A DNA stretch of 43,802 bases from Anaerolineales bacterium (lineage in GTDB: Bacteria > Chloroflexota > Anaerolineae > Anaerolineales > Villigracilaceae), in assembly GCA_020847435.1 (NCBI GenBank), contig JADLBX010000013.1:1-43802 (forward strand), read 5' to 3'. Position 1 is the stretch's first letter; each line of letters starts with the position of its first letter. Below, in pieces: positions 7,751 to 14,820 of this stretch. Position numbers and translations under genes: made by a program. Below the pieces are notes generated by a model, which was not told the origin of the DNA, made no database searches, and saw only the letters and a list, made by a program, of their open reading frames with translations.

Positions 7751-8830
7751 ATGAGCCTATCGCAAGACACCATTCAACGCGCCAAAGAATTTGGCAACCC
7801 CGTCGTCCGCGGCGACCGCGCCACATTGATTTGGGAGGGCAAGACCGCGCCGCATCTCATCAGCGACTTGAGCCACTGGGAGGCGAATCCCAAGCCGTTC
7901 AAACGCCTCGGTTCCACCCTTACGCCTGCCTCGCCCAAGTCAATCTGGTCCGCCTCCCTCAACCTCCCTCGCGACGCATACCTCGAATACGCGCTGTACG
8001 ACCCGGTCTCGCAAAAACGCTTTCCCGACCCGTTGAATCGCAAAAGCGTCAACAACGGCGTCGGCTCGCGCAACAACTTTTTCTACATGCCCGAGACCAT
8101 GCCATCGCCCTTCTCCATGCGCCGCGCCGACGTGCACGTCGGCGCGCTCAGCGCCCACCGCGTAGACACGTGGACCCTGCAAGATTACGGCGAGCGCGAC
8201 ATCTGGCTCTACAAACCGCCGGTCAAAGAAGCCGTGCCGTTGCTCGTCGTCTATGACGGCTACGATTATTTAAATCGCGGTCGCCTCGCCACCATCGTGG
8301 ACAATTTGATCGCCGACCAACGCATCCGCCCGATCGCAATCGCCTTCCTCCAAAACGGAAAGACCCGCCGCGCCCTCGAATACGCCTGCTCCGACGCGAC
8401 GCTTGCATGGCTCGATCACGAAATCCTCCCGCTGGCGCGCAAAAAATTGAACTTGCTTGACATCCAAGAAAACCCCGGCGCGTACGGCGTGTTGGGCGCC
8501 TCGTTCGGCGGGCTGATGGCGCTGTACACCGGCTTACGGATGCCGGAGCTCTTCGGCAATGTGTTGAGTCAATCCGCCGTGTTTGAAATGGATGGACGCG
8601 ACTTCGCCGCCGTGGATTTGATCCGCCACAAGCACGCGCCACACCTCAACCTCTGGATGGACGCGGGCAAACTCGAATGGCTGTTGGACGACAACCGCCG
8701 CATCCACGCGCTATTGCAAGCAAACGAATACAACGTTGCGTATCGCGAGTTCAGCGGCGGGCACAATTACACCGCCTGGCGCGACGACCTCTGGCGCGGG
8801 CTCGCAACGCTCTTCCCCGTTTTGGACTAG
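7751..8830 (+). CDS. Enterochelin-esterase-like alpha/beta hydrolase
   Basis: A 359-residue cytoplasmic protein (no signal peptide). Residues ~20-115 look like an immunoglobulin-like E-set domain of the type preceding Fes-family esterases. Residues ~125-355 are an esterase D/Fes-type alpha/beta hydrolase with nucleophile elbow GASFGG, DGYDYL after the first strands, and the probable catalytic His in GGHNYTAWRDDL. Family members hydrolyse ferric-siderophore or other esters, but no siderophore genes are nearby, so the substrate is open. Confidence 0.85.
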   Translation: MSLSQDTIQRAKEFGNPVVRGDRATLIWEGKTAPHLISDLSHWEANPKPFKRLGSTLTPASPKSIWSASLNLPRDAYLEYALYDPVSQKRFPDPLNRKSVNNGVGSRNNFFYMPETMPSPFSMRRADVHVGALSAHRVDTWTLQDYGERDIWLYKPPVKEAVPLLVVYDGYDYLNRGRLATIVDNLIADQRIRPIAIAFLQNGKTRRALEYACSDATLAWLDHEILPLARKKLNLLDIQENPGAYGVLGASFGGLMALYTGLRMPELFGNVLSQSAVFEMDGRDFAAVDLIRHKHAPHLNLWMDAGKLEWLLDDNRRIHALLQANEYNVAYREFSGGHNYTAWRDDLWRGLATLFPVLD

Positions 8831-8843
8831 GCGTCACGCGTTA

Positions 8844-9039
8844 AGCCACAGAGACCACAGAGGCTCAAAGTATGTTCTTAAGTCCAAAAGATCTCGCTGT
8901 TGTACACGGATTTCACGGAACACACGGAATCTTTATAAAAGGTTTTTCCGTGAAAATCAGCGTAATCCGTGTTGTCCGTGTCCAAGAATAGAAGTAGCCT
9001 ATCAGAAAAGAACTCACGTACTCTGTGCGCTCTGTGGCT
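8844..9039. repeat. Nested double inverted repeat
   Basis: Outer arms agccacagagaccacagagg (8844-8863) and ctctgtgcgctctgtggct (9021-9039) enclose a second inverted repeat: cacggatttcacggaaca at ~8906-8923 pairs with ttccgtgaaaatcagcgtaa and atccgtgttgtccgtg at ~8945-8981. No gene is seen in this ~290-nt gap. The outer arms match the element at 25540-25611, which lacks the inner insert. Confidence 0.8.
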
Positions 9040-9108
9040 GATCGTTTGCGGGAACGCTGAAAATCATTGTAAATCCGATGTACACCCATTCCTCCTTTCT
9101 CTCGGAAG

Positions 9109-9114
9109 TATAAT
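9109..9114 (+). promoter_or_regulatory. -10 box of coaBC (near-leaderless)
   Basis: Consensus TATAAT 8 nt before the coaBC ATG at 9123; the predicted start is at about 9121. There is no Shine-Dalgarno between them. Confidence 0.55.
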
Positions 9115-9122
9115 CAACGCGT

Positions 9123-10334
9123 ATGTCTGTCCTTTCAAACAAACGCATCCTGCTCGGCGTCACCGGCTCCATCGCCGCGTATAAAGCCGCCGACCTCGCC
9201 TCCAAACTCACGCAAGCGGGCGCGCAAGTGGATGCGATCCTCACCGACGCCGCGCAAAAATTCGTCACGCCGCTCACCTTTCAATCGGTCACAGGTCGCC
9301 GCGCCTACGCCGACTCCGACCTGTGGGGGGACGAGGCGCACGTGTTGCATGTCGGCTTGGGTCACACCGCCGATTTGCTCGTCATCGCGCCCTGCACTGC
9401 GAACACGCTCGCAAAACTCGCGCACGGTCAAGCGGATTCATTGTTGACCGTCACCGCGCTCGCGTCAACCTGTCCGCTCCTCATCGCGCCCGCGATGGAC
9501 GGCGGCATGTACAACCACGCCGCCACACAGGAAAATCTCGACACGCTCAAAAAACGCGGCGCGTACATCCTCGAACCATCAGAAGGACATCTTGCATCGG
9601 GACTCAGCGGAAAAGGACGACTGCCCGAGACTCCCGAACTCATCGGACGCATCCGCGTCATTCTCGGACGGGACGGCTGGCTCGCCAATAGGAAGGTGAT
9701 CGTCACCGCCGGCGGGACTCAAGAGCCGCTCGATCCCGTCCGCGTACTCACGAACAAATCCTCCGGCAAGCAGGGCTATGCTCTCGCCCAAGCCGCATTG
9801 GACGCGGGCGCGCAAGTCACGTTGATCACCACGCCGACTTCTTTGACGCCTCCCGTCGGCGCGGAAGTTGTCCATGTGCAAACTGCAAAACAGATGCTCG
9901 ACGCGGTGTTGAGCCAATCGTCTGACGCGGAGGTCCTCATCATGGCGGCGGCGGTGGCAGATTTCCGCCCGAAGAACGCGGCGCAGGATAAGATGAAGAA
10001 AGAGAGCGGCGTTCCGCAGGTCGAACTCGAAGGGACGGAGGACATCCTAAAAGCGGTGGCAGGCAGAAGGTCCGAAATGAAGCGGCTGAAAGTTGTTGTC
10101 GGCTTCGCCGCCGAATCCCGCGATCTGCTTGAAAACGCGGCAAATAAGTTAGAATCCAAACGTTTGGACCTGATCGCGGCGAACGACATTTCCGCATCGG
10201 ATGCGGGATTTTCAGTCGAGACAAACCGTGTTACGCTATTGTTCGCGGACGGACGCAAGGAAGCCTTACCTTTGATGAGCAAAATGGACACAGCCGAAAC
10301 CATGATCGAACGCATCGCGGGACTGTTGGAGTGA
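9123..10334 (+). CDS. coaBC: Bifunctional phosphopantothenoylcysteine decarboxylase / phosphopantothenate-cysteine ligase
   Basis: A 403-residue two-domain coenzyme A biosynthesis enzyme. The N-terminal FMN-dependent CoaC domain (~1-180) has GVTGSIAAYKA, active-site His76 region and IAPCTANTLAKLA. The C-terminal CoaB ligase (~190-403) has TAGGTQEPLDPVR and NKSSGKQGYALA, with a late MAAAVADFRP block. Two CoaC active-site positions deviate: the usual PAMN motif reads PAMD (Asp126), and the usual ACG cysteine is Ser159 (LASGLSGKGRLPE). The metallophosphoesterase starts 1 nt after the stop, so the two form an operon. Confidence 0.96.
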   Translation: MSVLSNKRILLGVTGSIAAYKAADLASKLTQAGAQVDAILTDAAQKFVTPLTFQSVTGRRAYADSDLWGDEAHVLHVGLGHTADLLVIAPCTANTLAKLAHGQADSLLTVTALASTCPLLIAPAMDGGMYNHAATQENLDTLKKRGAYILEPSEGHLASGLSGKGRLPETPELIGRIRVILGRDGWLANRKVIVTAGGTQEPLDPVRVLTNKSSGKQGYALAQAALDAGAQVTLITTPTSLTPPVGAEVVHVQTAKQMLDAVLSQSSDAEVLIMAAAVADFRPKNAAQDKMKKESGVPQVELEGTEDILKAVAGRRSEMKRLKVVVGFAAESRDLLENAANKLESKRLDLIAANDISASDAGFSVETNRVTLLFADGRKEALPLMSKMDTAETMIERIAGLLE

Positions 10335-10335
10335 T

Positions 10336-11067
10336 ATGCGCGTCCTGGTGATTTCGGACATTCACGCCAATTACACCGCGCTCGAAGCCGTGTTGAAAGA
10401 CGCGGGCGAGGTGGACGAGACCTGGTGCCTCGGCGACCTCGTGGGCTATGGACCCGACCCGAACATGGTGGTGGAGGAAGTACGCGGGATCAAAAACCTC
10501 ACGTGCCTGCTCGGCAACCACGACGTGGCGGTGATCGGCAGGATTCCCTTTGAATCGTTCAACGGGGGCGCGCGCACCGCGCTGGAATATCACGAGAAGG
10601 TCTTGACCACCGATAACATGGAATTCCTGCGCTCGCTTCCGCAGAACTTGAAAGTGCGCGAGGACGCCAGCCTCGTGCATGGTAGTCCGCGCGATTCGGT
10701 CTGGGAATATATTTTGAACACACTTTCGGCGCGCTTGAACTTCGACCATTTCACCACACCGTGGTGCATGGTGGGGCATTCGCATTTGCAGTGCATGTTC
10801 CGCCTCAACGAGGCGAATAACCGCGTGACGCTGGAACCGATCCGCCCGGGCGAATTGGTCAAATTGAAGCCGCGGCTGATTATGAACCCCGGCTCGGTTG
10901 GCCAGCCCCGCGACCGCGACCCGCGCGCCGCCTATGCCATCTACGACACGGAAGCCAAAACCTGGGAGCCGCGCCGCGCCCAATACAATATCGAAGAAGT
11001 GCAGAAGCGCATCCGCGAGGCGAGACTGCCGGAGAAGCACGCGATTCGGTTGATGGAGGGTTGGTAG
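10336..11067 (+). CDS. YfcE/MJ0936-type metallophosphoesterase
   Basis: A 243-residue calcineurin-like phosphoesterase with all dimetal motifs: DIHAN (residues 8-12), GDLVGYGPDP, GNHD, VHGSPRD and GHSH. The family includes phosphodiesterases and protein or nucleotide phosphatases; the substrate cannot be read from sequence. A GGAG ribosome site lies within the coaBC end and spacing is 1 nt, so it is translationally linked to coaBC. A link to CoA metabolism would be inference only. Confidence 0.92.
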   Translation: MRVLVISDIHANYTALEAVLKDAGEVDETWCLGDLVGYGPDPNMVVEEVRGIKNLTCLLGNHDVAVIGRIPFESFNGGARTALEYHEKVLTTDNMEFLRSLPQNLKVREDASLVHGSPRDSVWEYILNTLSARLNFDHFTTPWCMVGHSHLQCMFRLNEANNRVTLEPIRPGELVKLKPRLIMNPGSVGQPRDRDPRAAYAIYDTEAKTWEPRRAQYNIEEVQKRIREARLPEKHAIRLMEGW

Positions 11068-11077
11068 GGGAAAAGTA

Positions 11078-11155
11078 ATTGGTAAGTGGTAAGTGAGGAG
11101 GGCAGAGATTGGAGAATTAGAGAATTGAGGGACGGAGACTTGAGACTGGGAACTA
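11078..11155. repeat. Composite repeat: gtaagtggtaag, agagattggagaattag and gagacttgagactgg modules
   Basis: Three short modules follow each other: ggtaagtggtaagtg, gagattggagaattagagaa and ggagacttgagactggga. The same modules, in the same set but reversed and reordered, occur at 21743-21804, and partly at 26517-26606. Single modules are found inside guaA (19953-19990) and valS (33998-34023). Confidence 0.75.
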
Positions 11156-11209
11156 TGTGGATGGAGATTCGTCTGTAAGGTGAAGTCACCTTACGAAGGA
11201 GAAGAAACA

Positions 11210-12193
11210 ATGAAACGCCCAATTTTGATTATTGTGTCGGTGGTGGTGGCGTTCGTCCTGATCGGAACGGCGCTGATGACCCTGTTCGGTCCGTATGTCG
11301 GAACCACTTATAACTCTGTTTCAAACGAACTCCCCGGCTACGGCGGAGGCGCGCCTGAATCTGTCGTCGTACAGGAGACGATTAATTCGGCGCCAGTTTC
11401 AATGCGCGACCAAGCGATATTAGCTTTTCAAGTGCTTGAACCTCAAAAACAGGAACGCATGGTCATCCAGAACGCGGACCTTGCCATCGTGGTCGCCGAC
11501 CCGCAAGCGCGCATGAGCGAGATCGCGGCGATGGCGGTGGCGCTGGGCGGACACGTCGTCTCGTCCAGCCTGTATACAACGTATTACGGACCGAACAGCG
11601 TCGAAGCGCCCGAAGCCACGCTGACCATCCGCGTGCCGCAGGAAAAACTCGATGAAGCGCTCGCGACGATCGAGAAAGACGCGGTCAAGGTCAATTACGA
11701 AAACCGCACCAGCGAGGATATCACCAACGTCTACGTGGATTTGCAGTCGCAACTCAAAGCCAAGCAAGCCGCCGAGAAAAAACTGCTCGAGTTCATCGAG
11801 AAAGCGGAAGATACCGAAAGCGCTCTCGCGGTCTACACCCAACTTCAGATCATCCAAAGCGAGATCGAAGTGCTGAAAGGGCAGATCAAATACTACGACG
11901 AGTCGGTCGCGCTTTCCGCGGTCAGCATCCGCTTGATCGCCGAAGAGACCGTCCAGCCGGTCGAAGTCGGCGGCTGGAAACTGGAAGGCGCCGCCAACGA
12001 CGCGATCCAGGATTTGATCTACTTCACGCAAGGTTTCACCCGCTTCCTGATCCGCTTTGTGTTATACACACTGCCCGCGCTCATTCTGGTTGCCATCCCG
12101 CTTTATCTCGTCTTCCTCGGCGGACGCGGACTGTACCGCAGGCTCAAGAAGTCGAAAGCCGCAACGGAAGTGAAGCCGGAAGAGAAGAAGTAA
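11210..12193 (+). CDS. DUF4349 membrane protein
   Basis: A 327-residue protein with an N-terminal membrane helix (residues ~4-28), a large extracytoplasmic region and a C-terminal helix (~285-310) followed by a basic tail. The conserved part, NADLAIVVADPQARMSEIA through LTIRVPQEKLDEALATIE and SEDITNVYVDLQSQLKAK, is the DUF4349 family, with a central coiled coil (~175-225). Function is unknown; these are often annotated as putative lipoproteins. The ATG at 11210 follows AAGGAGAAG; the earlier in-frame start is rejected. Confidence 0.85.
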   Translation: MKRPILIIVSVVVAFVLIGTALMTLFGPYVGTTYNSVSNELPGYGGGAPESVVVQETINSAPVSMRDQAILAFQVLEPQKQERMVIQNADLAIVVADPQARMSEIAAMAVALGGHVVSSSLYTTYYGPNSVEAPEATLTIRVPQEKLDEALATIEKDAVKVNYENRTSEDITNVYVDLQSQLKAKQAAEKKLLEFIEKAEDTESALAVYTQLQIIQSEIEVLKGQIKYYDESVALSAVSIRLIAEETVQPVEVGGWKLEGAANDAIQDLIYFTQGFTRFLIRFVLYTLPALILVAIPLYLVFLGGRGLYRRLKKSKAATEVKPEEKK

Positions 12194-12198
12194 TATCT

Positions 12199-12233
12199 CC
12201 CTCACCCCTACCCCTCTCCCATTGGGAGAGGGG
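12199..12233. repeat. G-rich hairpin repeat (ccctctccc/gggagaggg), intergenic copy 1
   Basis: ccctcacccctacccctctc then an inverted cccctctcccattgggagagggg hairpin. Near-identical copies occur at 33369-33403 (intergenic) and at 34590-34626, the last inside valS. Followed by a T-rich stretch, it may also act as a terminator for the DUF4349 gene. Confidence 0.85.
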
Positions 12234-12246
12234 TTTTGTTTTGCTT

Positions 12247-12252
12247 TATAAT
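12247..12252 (+). promoter_or_regulatory. -10 box of rsmG (leaderless)
   Basis: Consensus TATAAT ends 6 nt before the ATG at 12259, so +1 falls on the start codon. No Shine-Dalgarno is possible. Confidence 0.6.
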
Positions 12253-12258
12253 CTTTTC

Positions 12259-12969
12259 ATGCAAAAACTCGTCCACGCGGCGCGAGAGTTGTTCAACGTC
12301 CACATCAGCGGGATGCAGATGACCGCGTTGAACGCTTACGAAAAAGAGTTGATCGAGTGGAATCAGAAATTCAACCTGACCGCCATCCGTGACGCGGAAT
12401 CCATCCGCACCAAACATTTTTTGGATTCGTTCTCGTGTGTGCTCGCGTGGAAAGCCGTCCCCCCCGCCTCGCTCATTGACGTGGGGAGCGGCGCGGGCTT
12501 CCCGGGGCTGCCGCTCAAAATTTTGTACCCCAACTTGAAATTGACTCTCGTTGAGTCCATTGGCAAGAAAGCGAAGTTTTGCGAACACATCGTTCGCGTG
12601 CTGGGATTGGAACACGTGCAGATCGTCAACGCGCGGGCGGAGGAGGTGGGACAGGATTCAAATCACCGCGAGAAATACGACTGGGCGGTGGCGCGTGCAG
12701 TGGCAAACCTCAACATCCTGAGCGAATATCTTTTGCCGCTGGTCAAAGTCGGTGGAACAATGCTCGCGCAAAAAGGCGAAAGCGGGCGCGCCGAGGCGGA
12801 GTCGGCAGGGAAAGCGATGAAAGTTTTGGGAGGAGAATTGAGAGAATTGATTCCGGTAAAGTTGCCGGAGGTAACGGACGAAAGAATTCTTGTGGTCGTG
12901 GACAAAATCGCCGCGACACCGGTCAAATATCCGCGCAAGGCGGGCATCCCTGCGAAACAACCGCTTTGA
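12259..12969 (+). CDS. rsmG: 16S rRNA (guanine-527-N7)-methyltransferase
   Basis: A 236-residue RsmG (GidB). It methylates G527 of 16S rRNA with S-adenosylmethionine. The N-terminal helix pair carries YEKELIEWNQKFNLTAIRD, and the SAM-binding core has DVGSGAGFPGLPLKI (~residues 74-88) followed by TLVESIGKKAKF and the ARAEE motif. The C-terminal strand ends in a basic tail. The ATG at 12259 sits at the predicted transcription start. Loss of this enzyme gives low-level streptomycin resistance in other bacteria (family knowledge). Confidence 0.95.
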   Translation: MQKLVHAARELFNVHISGMQMTALNAYEKELIEWNQKFNLTAIRDAESIRTKHFLDSFSCVLAWKAVPPASLIDVGSGAGFPGLPLKILYPNLKLTLVESIGKKAKFCEHIVRVLGLEHVQIVNARAEEVGQDSNHREKYDWAVARAVANLNILSEYLLPLVKVGGTMLAQKGESGRAEAESAGKAMKVLGGELRELIPVKLPEVTDERILVVVDKIAATPVKYPRKAGIPAKQPL

Positions 12970-12993
12970 TGGCAAACCGGTATCTCAACAACT

Positions 12994-13055
12994 TAAAGTT
13001 GTAGGGCAAATTGCCAATGTGCCAACCGCAATTTAGCAAATTGCGGTACAAGATG
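12994..13055. repeat. caaattgccaatttg family repeat, copy 1
   Basis: acttaaagttgtagggcaaa, ttgccaatgtgcc and caatttagcaaattgcgg form imperfect overlapping palindromes. Closely related sequence lies at 13489-13571 and inside the SHMT-GcvT gene at 41943-41963. Confidence 0.75.
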
Positions 13056-13077
13056 ACGGGGAAAGAAGAGACGGCGA

Positions 13078-13440
13078 TTAACACGCCTCATCCACAACCG
13101 TGATCTTATCTTCCTTGTTGGGGACGATGCACAGGAATTCAAACGGCTCTGCGCCGGTGTTCTGATACGAATGGATCACACCCTCAGGGATAAAAACCAC
13201 GTCGCCCGTTTTCACGTGATGCGACTCGTCGCCGATGGTGATGTCGGCTTCGCCGCGCAGGACGTATTGCTCATGTTCGACCAGGTTGGTGTGGCGCGGC
13301 ATCCCGCCGCCCTTTTGCATGGAAAATTTCCGCAAGGCGAAGTTCGGGCCCTCCTGCGCGGAGATGAGGACCTGGATCGTGGTGTCCTTCCCCGCGGCGA
13401 CGTTCTTCGCTTCGACATCGGTTGTGTGCTTGATGGGCAT
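13078..13440 (-). CDS. Small cupin-domain protein
   Basis: A 120-residue single-domain cupin. Motif 1 spans PRHTNLVEHEQYVLRGEADI (likely metal ligands His54, His59, Glu60 region) and motif 2 is GDVVFIPEGVIHSYQNTG. Such proteins range from sugar isomerases to oxygenases and simple binding proteins, so the function stays open. It is monocistronic and convergent with rsmG; repeats of the caaattg family flank it on both sides. Confidence 0.88.
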   Translation of the reverse strand: MPIKHTTDVEAKNVAAGKDTTIQVLISAQEGPNFALRKFSMQKGGGMPRHTNLVEHEQYVLRGEADITIGDESHHVKTGDVVFIPEGVIHSYQNTGAEPFEFLCIVPNKEDKITVVDEAC

Positions 13441-13488
13441 GAGAGATTCCTTCGGATTATCTTTCGTCGTGTTGTAGCCTGACGAACT

Positions 13489-13571
13489 TGTAACGCAATT
13501 TGCTAAATTGCATTCGGCAATTGGTTAAATTGCGTTTGGCAAATTGGCAATTTGCCCTACAATTAATTTGC
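13489..13571. repeat. caaattgccaatttg family repeat, copy 2
   Basis: A run of related palindromes: cgcaatttgctaaattgc, ggcaattggttaaattgcg and ttggcaaattggcaatttgc followed by cctac. It lies between the cupin and phosphatase genes, which are both on the minus strand. Confidence 0.8.
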
Positions 13572-13584
13572 CCAACAAGTAGAG

Positions 13585-14679
13585 TCACGGCGTAATGGTA
13601 TTCGTGGGCCATGGCGTGAGCGTGGACGGGATGGAGGGCGGCGCGTTGGACGCCGGGGTGGAGGTGGAAAATAACGTGGGCGAAGGCTGGGGCAGGGAAG
13701 TGAACGTGGAAAGCGGGGGAGAGGTCGAAGTGGCGTTGACGGTCGAGGTCCGCCTCAGCAGGCTGAACGTCAGGATCGAAGCGGCGATGAGCAGGAAGGT
13801 CAAACCAATGGCGCCGCCGATAATCCACGGCAGCCAGTCGGTCTTTTTCGGTTCTTTCAATTTGAAATCGGCGGGCGCAGAGATCAGGATCACGGTGATA
13901 TTGTCGTGCCCTCCGCGCGAGTTGGAGAGTTCGATCAGCGCGCTCGCGGCTTCTTTCAGGTTGGGCTTCGAGCGAATCACTTCGAGAATTTCGTCGTTCC
14001 AAACCAGGTCGGTCAGCCCGTCGCTACACAGCAACAGCACGTCGTTCGGCTTGATCTGCATCCCCTGGTTGCCCTCCGCGTGTTCGTTACTCTCGTCGTT
14101 GAATAACTTGAGGCGGAAGTCCGGCTCCGGCGGCACCGGCGAGCCGAGGTAGCGGCGGATGACATGCACGTTCGGGTGATCGCGGGCATCTTCGGGCTTG
14201 AGCATGTTACGCTCGATCGCCTCCTGCACCCAGGTGTGATCCACCGAGGTTTGCTGGATGCGCCCACCGCGGATGAGATAGATGCGCGAATCGCCGACGT
14301 AGGCGGTATGCAGTTTGTCGCCGATGATCCACGCAATGGCGCAGGTGGAGCCCATGCCTTTGAGGTTTTCGTCGGAGGAGGAGCGCGCGGCGATGGAGTT
14401 GCTGGCGTCTGCCACCGCGTCTTCGATGGCGCGACGCGTATGATGCCCGTCGTTTTTTGCCACCGCTTCCACGATGTGGTTGACCGCGAGTTCGGCGGCA
14501 ACCTCCCCCGCTTTGTGCCCGCCGATGCCGTCTGCCAGCACGGCAAAGAGCGCCGGCGTCGGGTCGCGCGGACCGAGGACGAACGATGCGACCGCGTAGC
14601 GGTCCTCGTTGTTCTTGCCCGTCATGCCCGCGTGGGTCTGCGCTTCGACGTTCAGGTGGGCGCGCGATGTCCGTTTCAT
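13585..14679 (-). CDS. Membrane-anchored PP2C-type Ser/Thr protein phosphatase
   Basis: A 364-residue protein with a complete PP2C catalytic domain (~1-265): NNEDR (23-27), DGIGGH (50-55), GDSRIY (Asp130), CSDGLTD (Asp220) and GGHDNIT (256-262), which are the Mg/Mn-binding and catalytic motifs. A single membrane helix follows (~283-308), then an extracytoplasmic Ser/Thr/Pro-rich tail. It should dephosphorylate Ser/Thr phosphoproteins in the cytoplasm. The neighbouring FHA-domain gene on the same strand suggests a phospho-signalling cluster, but no kinase gene is in the window. Confidence 0.94.
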   Translation of the reverse strand: MKRTSRAHLNVEAQTHAGMTGKNNEDRYAVASFVLGPRDPTPALFAVLADGIGGHKAGEVAAELAVNHIVEAVAKNDGHHTRRAIEDAVADASNSIAARSSSDENLKGMGSTCAIAWIIGDKLHTAYVGDSRIYLIRGGRIQQTSVDHTWVQEAIERNMLKPEDARDHPNVHVIRRYLGSPVPPEPDFRLKLFNDESNEHAEGNQGMQIKPNDVLLLCSDGLTDLVWNDEILEVIRSKPNLKEAASALIELSNSRGGHDNITVILISAPADFKLKEPKKTDWLPWIIGGAIGLTFLLIAASILTFSLLRRTSTVNATSTSPPLSTFTSLPQPSPTLFSTSTPASNAPPSIPSTLTPWPTNTITP

Positions 14680-14693
14680 GAGCGATTCATCAC

Positions 14694-14699
14694 ATTATA
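14694..14699 (-). promoter_or_regulatory. -10 box of the PP2C gene
   Basis: TATAAT on the minus strand, 14 nt before the ATG at 14679; predicted leader of about 8 nt. Confidence 0.5.
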
Positions 14700-14820
14700 C
14701 AGCAGGGATATGGAGACTTGCGCTACGAATTCATTGCTCACCTAACGCAGCGCGCCGCACTTTACTTGACGGAAGTCAGGCTGATCTTTCAGGCGCGGCG
14801 CACCCTCTGCATCACATCGG

